DNA from: an uncultured Clostridia bacterium
GTDB taxonomy: Bacteria > Bacillota > Clostridia > TANB77 > CAG-508
Direction: 5' to 3'
Assembly (NCBI GenBank): GCA_944392885.1
Contig: CALXYG010000020.1
Coordinates: 1-48,141 of the forward strand
Length of the DNA stretch: 48,141 bases
Shown here: positions 36,596 through 44,214 of the stretch, one piece after another
Layout: each line of letters begins with the position of its first letter
How positions within the stretch are numbered: the first letter of the stretch is position 1
Notes under the pieces: generated by a model
The model's database searches: none
Told to the model about the DNA's origin: nothing
What the model saw: the letters and a program-made list of their open reading frames with translations, nothing else
Position numbers and translations under genes: made by a program

Positions 36596-37294
36596 TTAAT
36601 TTTTTATTTCTTTTGCTAATTTTCCTATTGCTTTTGTTTCAATTCTTGATACATAGGAACGTGATATTCCCATCATCTCCGCTATTTCGTTTTGTGTTTT
36701 TGGTTTACTACCATCTAAGCCAAATCTAAGTTCTAATATGTTTTTTTCACGTGGCTTTAATACTGTTTTCATTTTTTCATACATTTTTTTTACCTTCATT
36801 TTCAGGTCAATTTCATCTTCAATATTTTTCTCATCATTTTCCAAAATGTCAATTAAACTAATTTCGTTATCATCTTTATCCTTTCCGATTGGTTCATTTA
36901 AATATACTTCTGCTCCAAGTTTTTTTGCGCTTCTTAAATACATTAATATCTCATTATCAATACATCTTGAAACATATGTTGCGAGTCTTACTCCTTTTTC
37001 CATATCAAAACTATTAATTCCCTTTATTAAGCCAATTGTACCTATAGAAATTAAGTCATCATTTTCTAAGTGAATACCATTATACTTTTTGCACACATGT
37101 GCAACTAATCTTAAATTTCTCTCAATTAATACATTTCTAGCATCTTCACTTCCCGCCTTATATTCCTCTAAATAGTTTTTTTCTTCTTCGGCTGTTAATG
37201 GTTCAGGAAAAAGGTTCCCACTCTGAATATAACCTACAACAAAAATAGCTGATTTTAAAAACGCAAGAAAACCTGAAACTGAAAGACCTAACAT
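36596..37294 (-). CDS. sigK: Pro-sigma-K sporulation sigma factor
   Basis: Late mother-cell sigma factor of 232 residues. The N-terminal ~20 residues (MLGLSVSGFLAFLKSAIFVV) are the membrane-associated pro-sequence removed by SpoIVFB. Region 2 shows EDARNVLIERNLRLVAHVCKKY, LISIGTIGLIKGI and RLATYVSRCIDNEILMYLR; region 4 ends NEIAEMMGISRSYVSRIETKA. The gene is a single intact frame, with no skin-type insertion between spoIVCB- and spoIIIC-like halves. The start at 37294 follows a ggaggtg site; an earlier ATG is within the promoter. Confidence 0.95.
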   Translation of the reverse strand: MLGLSVSGFLAFLKSAIFVVGYIQSGNLFPEPLTAEEEKNYLEEYKAGSEDARNVLIERNLRLVAHVCKKYNGIHLENDDLISIGTIGLIKGINSFDMEKGVRLATYVSRCIDNEILMYLRSAKKLGAEVYLNEPIGKDKDDNEISLIDILENDEKNIEDEIDLKMKVKKMYEKMKTVLKPREKNILELRFGLDGSKPKTQNEIAEMMGISRSYVSRIETKAIGKLAKEIKN

Positions 37295-37326
37295 AAATGC
37301 ACCTCCACTTTTTCTATAACTTAAAT

Positions 37327-37357
37327 ATATGTATGGGTCAAAGTATAGGTGCATGAC
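37327..37357 (-). promoter_or_regulatory. Possible sigma-E promoter of sigK
   Basis: Minus-strand CATACATAT (37335-37327) fits a sigma-E -10; GTCATGC (37357-37351), 15 bases upstream, is a weak -35. sigK is sigma-E dependent in Bacillus, so placement is sensible, but the match is inferred. Confidence 0.35.
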
Positions 37358-37456
37358 CACAGTATTTTAATTTAAAAACAATTTTCCTATTTAAAATAGT
37401 ATTTTTCTTTTTATTTTGCATATATATTAACAAGTTTTAAGGAGAGATTAACTCTA

Positions 37457-38281
37457 ATGTTATATTATATTATTCAAATTTTTAAAGGTATTTTAATTGG
37501 CATTGGCGCTATTTTGCCTGGAGTTAGTAGCGGTGTACTGTGTGTTGTATTTGGAATTTATGAAAAATTACTAAACTCTGTTTTATGTTTTTTTTCAAAT
37601 ATAAAAGAAAATATAAAATTTTTACTTCCACTTTTAATTGGAATTTTTATTGGAATAGTTTTATTTGGAAATGCATTAAATTACATATTTACTCACTTTA
37701 AGATTCCGGCATATAGTCTTTTTGCAGGGCTAATTCTAGGAAGTATTCCTAGTATATTAAAAGAAGCAAATATAAAGAAAATTAGTTCTTCCTCCATACT
37801 TATATTATTACTTACACTCTCAATAAGTATTTATTTAGTGGTTATGGAAACATTTTCGAGTTCTTATAAATTAATACAAACAAGTTTTGCTTCTTTGGTT
37901 TTTGTAGGCTTTGCTATGTCCGCTGGTGTTGTTATCCCTGGTATTAGTAGTACCGTTATTTTAATGCTTCTTGGAAAATACGAAATATATCTTTCTGCAA
38001 TTAGTTCTCTTGATTTTATAATTCTCATTCCAATGGGAATTGGGATTATATTGGGTAGTCTTTTATTGCTCCAATTGATTCGACTCTTTTTAACCTATTT
38101 TAGAACTCTAACTTATTTCGCAATTATTGGCTTTGTATTGGGTTCTCTCCCAGTATTGATTCCTTCTATATCTTCCAAATTAGACTTTTTTTGTGGATTA
38201 ATAAGTTTTATTATTGGTCTATTTATTGGACTGTTTTTTAATAAAATTACTTCAAATAATACCACTAAGGAGGTTCTATGA
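37457..38281 (+). CDS. DUF368 membrane transporter (PopT-like)
   Basis: Integral membrane protein of 274 residues with about eight hydrophobic segments. The DUF368 duplicated signature is present twice: GILIGIGAILPGVSSGVLCVVFGIYEKLL near the start and AMSAGVVIPGISSTVILMLLGKYEIYL near residue 155. Members of this family (PopT) move undecaprenyl phosphate back across the membrane for cell-wall lipid recycling. It ends with TGA overlapping the ATG of the next frame (ATGA). Start with ttaaggag at somewhat long spacing. Confidence 0.88.
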   Translation: MLYYIIQIFKGILIGIGAILPGVSSGVLCVVFGIYEKLLNSVLCFFSNIKENIKFLLPLLIGIFIGIVLFGNALNYIFTHFKIPAYSLFAGLILGSIPSILKEANIKKISSSSILILLLTLSISIYLVVMETFSSSYKLIQTSFASLVFVGFAMSAGVVIPGISSTVILMLLGKYEIYLSAISSLDFIILIPMGIGIILGSLLLLQLIRLFLTYFRTLTYFAIIGFVLGSLPVLIPSISSKLDFFCGLISFIIGLFIGLFFNKITSNNTTKEVL

Positions 38282-38472
38282 AAAAGCCTGAATTATTGGC
38301 TCCTGTTGGAGATACCATTGTTGTAGACTCTGAAAAAGGAAATTATACCATCTCTGAAATCATCGTAGATAAAACTAATATTCCTAAAGCAGAAAAAGGG
38401 CAAACTGTACAAATAGGTAGAATGAAAGGTAATATAATTTCTAGTCCTATTACACAGGAACGTTTGAAATAG
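38278..38472 (+). pseudogene. Internally deleted U32 peptidase remnant
   Basis: Open frame of 64 codons. The first 12 residues (MKKPELLAPVGD) are the invariant start of U32-family collagenase-like peptidases (usually ~400 residues or more), while the rest (KAEKGQTVQIGRMKGNI and its surroundings) looks like a small beta-barrel such as the C-terminal domain of U32 proteins. The catalytic core is absent, so an in-frame deletion of ~1 kb is the likely history. It is coupled to the DUF368 gene (ATGA, aaggagg site), so it may still be translated. The C-terminal assignment is tentative. The following 150 bases show nothing I can identify. Confidence 0.55.
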
Positions 38473-38628
38473 CAGATTTCTAAAACTGTGAACACGCAAT
38501 ATTGTTTCTGCGATATTTGCATTGACCTTGATGATAGCTTGTATCTCTTGCGCAGTTTCTTTCTTTGCCTACAGTTGTTCATACTTTATGTGAAAAGCAT
38601 ATGGTTAAAATTGCAAACCCATGTGATG

Positions 38629-39288
38629 CTATTCGCATTTCTTTTCTCTCTTTACAGTAATAATTTTATTTGCATATATTTTGTCCATCTTCGAATCTGG
38701 ATAATAGCAATCAAGAAGCTCATCTATTTTACTTTCAGCAGGTATTTGCTTTACTCTTTCATTTTGTCTGCTACCTGCTGCACAAGATATAATAATATTT
38801 GCGGTCATAAATATAATCATAATGACTGTTATTGTTTTAAATTCAGTTTTCTTATAGTTTTCTAACCATTTCATGATAAAGGGATATGCTATCATTATAT
38901 AGAAAATTCCTGCAAGACCCCAAAAAAAACAGTGAATTAAACTTGTCCTTCCATTTAAGTTTAAAGCAACATCACTATAATCCCATGATATAGTTCCAAA
39001 AAAAACTTCTTGTACATATGAGCACACATATTCTACTATGCCACCTAATAACATACTATAAAAAAATACTTTTACAACATCTTTTATTTCTGTTACTATG
39101 AAATAATATAAAATTGCTCCTACTCCATAAACTGGTATAAATGGTCCATAAATTAACCCTTGTCTTATGTAAAATTCTTTGTCCATTAAGATTCCTACCA
39201 ATGTTTCTACCATGCATCCAAAAATACTACCAATTACAAATACCCAAAAAACAGTTACTAGCTTCTTTATTATTCCTTTATTTTTCAT
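38629..39288 (-). CDS. PF06541-type putative ABC transporter permease (CmpB-like)
   Basis: Membrane protein of 219 residues with about five hydrophobic segments. The family pattern is clear: FWVFVIGSIFGCMVETLVGIL, EFYIRQGLIYGPFIPVYGVGAILYYF, GGIVEYVCSYVQEVFFGTISWDYSD and NGRTSLIHCFFWGLAG. The biochemical role is not known, and there is no ATPase nearby, so the transporter label is only a database convention. Weak agggt site before the ATG; the 100 bases downstream hold no recognised gene. Confidence 0.8.
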   Translation of the reverse strand: MKNKGIIKKLVTVFWVFVIGSIFGCMVETLVGILMDKEFYIRQGLIYGPFIPVYGVGAILYYFIVTEIKDVVKVFFYSMLLGGIVEYVCSYVQEVFFGTISWDYSDVALNLNGRTSLIHCFFWGLAGIFYIMIAYPFIMKWLENYKKTEFKTITVIMIIFMTANIIISCAAGSRQNERVKQIPAESKIDELLDCYYPDSKMDKIYANKIITVKREKKCE

Positions 39289-39394
39289 GTTTTTTACCCT
39301 ATTATATATTATATTTATTTTTTTATTATAACATTGATAGTCAATAAATACAACTAGGATTTTCTTAAGCTTCTATGAATTTTACTTTTTTTGA

Positions 39395-39556
39395 TTAACT
39401 AATTGCCATGCATATTACTTTAATTTGCCATTCTCCGTTTTTATAGTTGAGTTTATATTTTGGGAATATTGCCCCTAATCCGCTTCTATATTTTACCATT
39501 GATATTATTGCCTCGTTTTCTGTTGTTTCTTCTGTATTTAGTGAAGGGCTATTTTG
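39395..39556 (-). other. In-frame continuation after UGA
   Basis: Directly after the UGA at 39559-39557, the same frame runs 53 codons (NSPSLNTEETTENEAIISMV, then KYRSGLGAIFPKYKLNYK and NGEWQIKV) to TAA at 39397-39395. The ending KNGEWQIKV is typical of a real domain terminus. It suggests either a recent nonsense mutation (Trp TGG to TGA fits EHLWQN) or readthrough. Confidence 0.45.
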
Positions 39557-39949
39557 TCACAAATGTTCTATTATTTTTTCGTACATTTTTGCAACTTTAT
39601 CTGTACTTATAATTTTAATGCTAATTACGTTTATTTGTAACGGCCAACTTTCCATTACCTGTCCATCATAAGTTACTTCTATATAATCTCCTAAACTCAG
39701 CTTTGTATCTCCTAAAACAGCCGTTCCAACAATTACTTTGTCTCCTGAAGAAGTAATTGTCTCTCCTTGATCTACTTTTACTAATACTGATTTATCATAG
39801 ACTTCTTCAACGATTCCTTTAAAAGTCTCTGTTGCTTCATTCTCTACAGGCTGTTGTATTTTTATTTTGCTCATTTGTAACATTAGAATGGAAAAGCCAA
39901 TAAGTAATATAATTAAAATTACTATAATAAAAACAAATTTTTTACTCAT
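39557..39949 (-). CDS. Membrane-anchored protein of unknown function, followed by in-frame UGA
   Basis: Protein of 130 residues up to the first stop: an N-terminal membrane helix (residues 4-24) and a small beta-rich extracytoplasmic domain (TFKGIVEEVYDKSVLVKVDQGE, then VIVGTAVLG, GDYIEVTYDG), an OB-like pattern seen in DUF3221-type proteins. The frame does not look finished at the UGA: the next 54 codons stay open and read like protein sequence. An agaggtgat site precedes the ATG. Not recognised beyond the general fold. Confidence 0.65.
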   Translation of the reverse strand: MSKKFVFIIVILIILLIGFSILMLQMSKIKIQQPVENEATETFKGIVEEVYDKSVLVKVDQGETITSSGDKVIVGTAVLGDTKLSLGDYIEVTYDGQVMESWPLQINVISIKIISTDKVAKMYEKIIEHL

Positions 39950-40001
39950 ATTATCACCTCTATATTTATAATACCTTTTTTAAAGAGAAAAAGTTTCAAT
40001 T

Positions 40002-40565
40002 TCATATATGAAATCTTCTCGCTAATTCTTGCCTAATATCTTTATAACTTAAAAAAATTGCAATTAAAAAAGTAATTCCAGCTATTACAAGAGAAATTAT
40101 ATTAAGTAATGGCTTTGTAACTAATGTTGTGAATATTAGAGGTAATGACAAACAGCTTAATAAAAAAATAATTACATGATAAATAACGTATTTTAAATAA
40201 TATTTTGCTTTAATTATATTAATCATAGACATTGTTATATTAGCTGCCATAGTTGCTATTGGTATTGCATATTGAAATGACCATCCTCTATAGCCTAGGC
40301 TTGCATCTATCCATACAGTAAATATAGATATTGCAATTAACTGAAGCATAATGTGAAATGCCATATTTTTGTTCTCTCGTATAGAATAAATTGTCGTTGT
40401 CCATATATAAATAATTGCCCCTAGTACTAGCAATGACCAATTAATTTGTTTATTAACTAATATGTTAATAATTAAGCTAGCTATTACAATTACACACGAC
40501 AGAATAACCATAAAAGTTAATGTAAGATTTTGTTTTTTTATGTTTGCAATTTTAGGATATAACAT
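40002..40565 (-). CDS. Polytopic membrane protein (DUF6320-like)
   Basis: Protein of 187 residues with about six hydrophobic segments (TFMVILSCVIVIASLIINIL; WSLLVLGAIIYIWTTTIYSI; MLQLIAISIFTVWIDASLG; AIPIATMAANITMSM; and two more) and a short basic cytoplasmic tail. Its place directly after an acyltransferase, with a 14-base overlap, and the GWSFQYAIPIA motif fit the DUF6320 family that accompanies such enzymes. I recognise no biochemical function. Start chosen at 40565, preceded by atgggg. Confidence 0.65.
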   Translation of the reverse strand: MLYPKIANIKKQNLTLTFMVILSCVIVIASLIINILVNKQINWSLLVLGAIIYIWTTTIYSIRENKNMAFHIMLQLIAISIFTVWIDASLGYRGWSFQYAIPIATMAANITMSMINIIKAKYYLKYVIYHVIIFLLSCLSLPLIFTTLVTKPLLNIISLVIAGITFLIAIFLSYKDIRQELARRFHI

Positions 40566-41826
40566 CTTGTACCCCATTACTTTCTATTCTAAATTTTATT
40601 CCATGTTCTTTTAAAATTGAAAAAAATTTCTTTTGCACTTCTACATCTTTTAAAATAGATGTAAAAGTGAAAATCATTTCATTTTCATATGAGCAAGCAG
40701 AGCATTTTATTCTTTCCGCTTGTTCTGGTGCAAGTAAAAAAAGAAAGGTTTCAATATGGTTTCGATATTCTGGTAGAATACCCATTCTTCCGATATTAGA
40801 AAATGTTATCGTTGTGTATTTTCTAATTTCCATATAGCTAATTTTTACTGTAAAAATCTTTAGGAAGAGTGGAATAATTCTAATTATAATGTGATTTCCG
40901 AGTTTTACGTTAGCAGACATAGTTTTACTTATTTCCTCTTCTGTTAATCTTCTTTTGAAATCATGTTTTACAAATTCCAAAATCTCGTCAAATTTCTGTA
41001 TTTTGTTTTTGTAGCATTCTGCCTCTACTGTTATATATGAAAAGAAATTTGCTAGCGTTGTTGAAGGAAAATATTTTTTTAAGTTAACCGGTATACATAT
41101 CTTAATTGGCTTTTTTGATTTTTGCTTCTCATATTTGCTGTCATAAATTGATTTCATTAGAACAGCTGTTAAATATTGTGTTATAGTAACACCTTTTTCT
41201 TTACAAATTTCCTTTAATTTCTCCAAATCTAAAAATCCATGTATTACTCCAATAGCACCTAAAGGTAATCGCTGTCCTTTTAATAAATACGCTTTTTTAG
41301 AACTTGCATTTCCTTGAAGCTTTTTATTATAATTTTTTAGATAACTATCCTCCGTATTATTTTCTACTACTCTTTTTTCACCTCTTGTCTTAAAATCAGA
41401 CTCATTAGGATGCGCTAGTTCTATATAATTATAAGTTAATTCCTTAAAAAAATCTGTAGCACTATTACCATCTGTTAATGAGTGAAACACATCAACATTA
41501 ATTTTATTTTTAAAATATGTTACTTTAAATAGATAATCATTATTCTCATTTTTATCAATATACTTGCATGGATAACTATTTTCAATTTCTATAGTTGGTT
41601 CCTTTGAATTATACTCTAAATAATACCAAAAAAAACCTTTTTTTAATTTTACTTTATAAGAACTATATTTATTTAATGTATTAGAAAGAGCCAGTAGTAA
41701 AATATCTGGCTGTATTTCTTCTTTCAATACTACAGATAAACGAAATACTGTACTAAATTTCTTATTAGAAAGAATTGGAAATAATTTTGCAGAATTATCT
41801 AATTTCCTCCATTTTATGTTTGCCAT
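40552..41826 (-). CDS. Acyltransferase of the alcohol acetyltransferase/condensation superfamily
   Basis: Protein of 424 residues of the CoA-dependent acyltransferase (BAHD/condensation-like) fold. The catalytic HxxxDG motif is HSLTDG in DVFHSLTDGNSATDFF near residue 113, and the second-domain pattern is TTITFSNIGRM (DFGxx position occupied by SNIG) near residue 330. The family resembles alcohol acetyltransferases and phthiocerol-type transferases. Acceptor and donor are unknown. It is flanked by an esterase gene upstream and a membrane protein gene downstream, forming an operon. Start supported by aaagggg. Confidence 0.8.
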   Translation of the reverse strand: MANIKWRKLDNSAKLFPILSNKKFSTVFRLSVVLKEEIQPDILLLALSNTLNKYSSYKVKLKKGFFWYYLEYNSKEPTIEIENSYPCKYIDKNENNDYLFKVTYFKNKINVDVFHSLTDGNSATDFFKELTYNYIELAHPNESDFKTRGEKRVVENNTEDSYLKNYNKKLQGNASSKKAYLLKGQRLPLGAIGVIHGFLDLEKLKEICKEKGVTITQYLTAVLMKSIYDSKYEKQKSKKPIKICIPVNLKKYFPSTTLANFFSYITVEAECYKNKIQKFDEILEFVKHDFKRRLTEEEISKTMSANVKLGNHIIIRIIPLFLKIFTVKISYMEIRKYTTITFSNIGRMGILPEYRNHIETFLFLLAPEQAERIKCSACSYENEMIFTFTSILKDVEVQKKFFSILKEHGIKFRIESNGVQDVIS

Positions 41827-41850
41827 ATCTTTCCCCTTTTTATATATTTA

Positions 41851-42723
41851 CTAATATTTTATTAGATATATTAATTCTTGATAATCTTCTTCTGCACGAT
41901 AGATTTTTGAGTTGCGATACAAAATCCAATTATGTATTGCTTTTGGAGTTTCCCTTATCTCTATTTTCACTCCTTTTTCTTCTGCTTTTTCTTGTAGTAT
42001 ATGAACATCTGGATTTAAAATATCATAAGTTCCAGTAAAAATAATTATATTCTCAAGTGCACTTAATGGACCTTTTATAGGATTAACTAAATAGCTTTCC
42101 ATGCCATCTTCTCCTGCGTAAAGTTCTCCTGCTATTTTTAATGTATATTTATTTAATTTTGGATCATTTTTTTGTATATCATCTATTTTCGGGTTGCTCA
42201 TAGTCACGTCTAGCCATGGTGAAATTAAAATTGTTTTTTGTGGCATATCAACCCCTTGTTGCCCCATTTTCTCTAATAAGCCTAGGGCAATTCCTCCCCC
42301 TGCGGAGTCTCCCATAACAATTAAATTTTCTTTACCTATTTGTTTAATTAAATCGTAATATAATGGTTCCATCATGGCAAAGACATCTTTATACGTATAC
42401 TTTGGTGCTAATGGATAATCTGGTAATATAATTGTACAATTCAAATCATCAACAAGATTTTTTGCAAATTCCCAATGTTCTTTATATATCTCAGCAGTAT
42501 ATGCTCCCCCATGAATATATAATATATTTAAATTCGTTCTTTTGCTTTCTTCCTTTGGTTTGACAATAAATACTTGTCTGTTTACATATTCTTTTTCTAG
42601 TAAAGTATAATTATTTATTATTTCTGCTGGTGGATTTGATTCTATTTCTGTACCAATATGTAATATAAAAGCTGGTATTATTAGTAAACATAAAACTAAA
42701 AGAATTTTCAGTATTTTTCTCAT
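41851..42723 (-). CDS. Alpha/beta hydrolase, HSL-type esterase
   Basis: Serine hydrolase of 290 residues with an uncleaved or cleaved N-terminal hydrophobic signal (residues ~2-20). The oxyanion motif HGG (YIHGGAYTAE) and the nucleophile elbow GDSAGGG are typical of the hormone-sensitive lipase family; the catalytic Asp is in GTYDILNPD and the His in AIHNWI. It is probably membrane-bound or extracytoplasmic. The start at 42723 has a ggag site; the longer in-frame start has none. Substrate unknown; it is cotranscribed with the acyltransferase, consistent with ester-bond turnover on a lipid. Confidence 0.85.
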   Translation of the reverse strand: MRKILKILLVLCLLIIPAFILHIGTEIESNPPAEIINNYTLLEKEYVNRQVFIVKPKEESKRTNLNILYIHGGAYTAEIYKEHWEFAKNLVDDLNCTIILPDYPLAPKYTYKDVFAMMEPLYYDLIKQIGKENLIVMGDSAGGGIALGLLEKMGQQGVDMPQKTILISPWLDVTMSNPKIDDIQKNDPKLNKYTLKIAGELYAGEDGMESYLVNPIKGPLSALENIIIFTGTYDILNPDVHILQEKAEEKGVKIEIRETPKAIHNWILYRNSKIYRAEEDYQELIYLIKY

Positions 42724-42855
42724 ATTTATTCTCCATTTTTGTATTATCATACCATTATTATTATTTGTTTTCAAGATTATTTTTAAGTTTATATTAACTC
42801 CCAGTCTTTATTTCAGGCATGTTTACAGCATATTAGTCATATATTAAATCAGCAG

Positions 42856-44176
42856 GTGATTTGTTTGAAAAGAATAAAAGTTTTTTTCCTTAATACTATT
42901 GTTTTAGTTATAAGCTCTCTAATTTTAAAAACAATTGGGGTATCTTTTGGTATTTTCATTTCTAACCACATCGATAAAGAAGCTATCGGTATATTTCAGA
43001 TAATTATGTCTATTTATATTTTTACTGTTACTATTGCTGGTAGTGGAATTAATTTGGCTGCAACAAAATTAATTTCTGAAGAATTAGCGTTACGGAAATG
43101 AAATAGGTGCTAAAAAAGTAGCTAAAAAATGTATTGCTCTTAGTTTAGGTGTTTCATCTATTGCTAGTATAATCCTTATCCTCTCTGCTCAATTACTCTG
43201 TGATTACTTTTTACATAATCGTATATCGGAAAAAATTTTCTATATTATTAGTATTGCCTTACCTTTTATTTCAATGACTTCTGCAATAAATGGTTATTTT
43301 ACAGCTGTTCGTAAAGTGTATAAAACAGCTTTTTCTCAGTTTGTTGAACAATTGATTAAAATATTTTTTACACTTTATATGTTAGATAATTTTTCCGGGA
43401 CAGGATTAGAAGCTGCCTGCTTTTGTTTGATTATTGGAGATGTTCTTTCAGAATTTATCTCTTTCCTAATATCTTTTTTCCTATATTATATTGATACTAA
43501 AAAATTACATTATGGTAAAAATATTTTCTCTATTTATCCACGTATACTTAATGTTTCATTTCCTATTGCAATTACTTCATATGTTCGTTCTGGACTTTTT
43601 ACATTAAAACAAGTTTTAATACCTTCTGGCTTAGAAAAAAGCGGTTTGGATTGTACCCGTGCGTTTGCAGAATATGGCACTATTTCTGGAATGGCTATGC
43701 CTGTTTTATTGTTTCCAAGTATTTTTATTACAACTTTTAGTAATTTACTTGTTCCTGAATTTACAAGATATTATGTAAAAAAAGATTATAGCCGCATAAA
43801 AGCAGTAACTAAACTTATTTTCTTTGTTACTGCTTTATTTGCTATATTATTAATAATGATTTTTTTCTTTTTATCAGACAGAATTTCACTTGCCCTTTAT
43901 AAGGATTCTTCTGTAAGTAATTACTTAAAATTATTTTGTCCTCTCCTTCTTATTATGTATTTAGATATAATAATTGATGGTATTTTAAAAGGACTGGGTG
44001 AACATACATCAGTTATGTTAGTTAATATTATAGATCTCACTATAACTACAAGTTTTATTTATTTATTTGTTCCAAAGCTAGGAATTATTGGTTATATAAT
44101 TTCTATTTATATTAGTGAGGTTGTAAATTTTTCAATAAGTTTTATAAAATTACTATTTCTACTAAAGAGACACTAA
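42856..44176 (+). CDS. SpoVB-like flippase (MOP superfamily), with +1 recoding site
   Basis: Multidrug/oligosaccharidyl-lipid/polysaccharide flippase-type membrane protein, 439 residues when decoded with a one-base skip, with ~12 hydrophobic segments. Features of SpoVB/polysaccharide export proteins: an N-terminal SSLILKTIGVSFGIFISNHI, GSGINLAATKLISEELAL, TAVRKVYKTAFSQFVEQLIKI and SGLDCTRAFAEYGTISGMAMPVLLFPS. The zero frame ends at 43101 just after ALRK. At the in-frame CGG at 43093 a skip gives AL-G-NEIGAKKVAKK and continues to 44176. Start is GTG at 42856 or, perhaps better, TTG at 42865 after aggtg. Shorter than Bacillus SpoVB (518 residues), so the exact role in cortex lipid II flipping is not certain. 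Confidence 0.78.
43093..43096 (+). other. CGGA +1 recoding site in the SpoVB-like gene
   Basis: Zero-frame context GCG TTA CGG A, followed by AAT GAA... in the +1 frame; without a shift the frame stops at TGA two codons later. The preceding codon is UUA. Confidence 0.68.
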
Positions 44177-44186
44177 ATTTACAACT

Positions 44187-44211
44187 GCAATAAGTTATTA
44201 ACTATTATTGC
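44187..44211. terminator. Bidirectional hairpin between SpoVB-like and ABC genes
   Basis: Stem gcaataa / ttattgc with an 11-base loop (partly self-complementary, gttattaac), T-rich on both sides, between convergent genes. Confidence 0.65.
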
Positions 44212-44214
44212 TTA

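Noticed and set aside
36596..37294. Skin-type element in sigK
   Set aside because: The gene is one continuous frame with all sigma regions, so no excision is needed.
38488..38865. Plus-strand open frame opposite the PF06541 gene
   Set aside because: Antisense shadow of a clear membrane protein gene with low-complexity translation.
39557..39559. Genetic code with UGA as Trp
   Set aside because: UGA ends genes cleanly at 13956, 38279 and 48005, two of them in ATGA overlaps, so UGA is a stop codon here.
39557..39559. Selenocysteine at the UGA
   Set aside because: No hairpin resembling a bacterial SECIS element follows immediately, and no selenoprotein family was recognised.
43274..44176. Independent membrane protein starting at 43274
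   Set aside because: The frame is open upstream back to the CGG at 43093 and continues the same flippase fold; no ribosome binding site lies before 43274.
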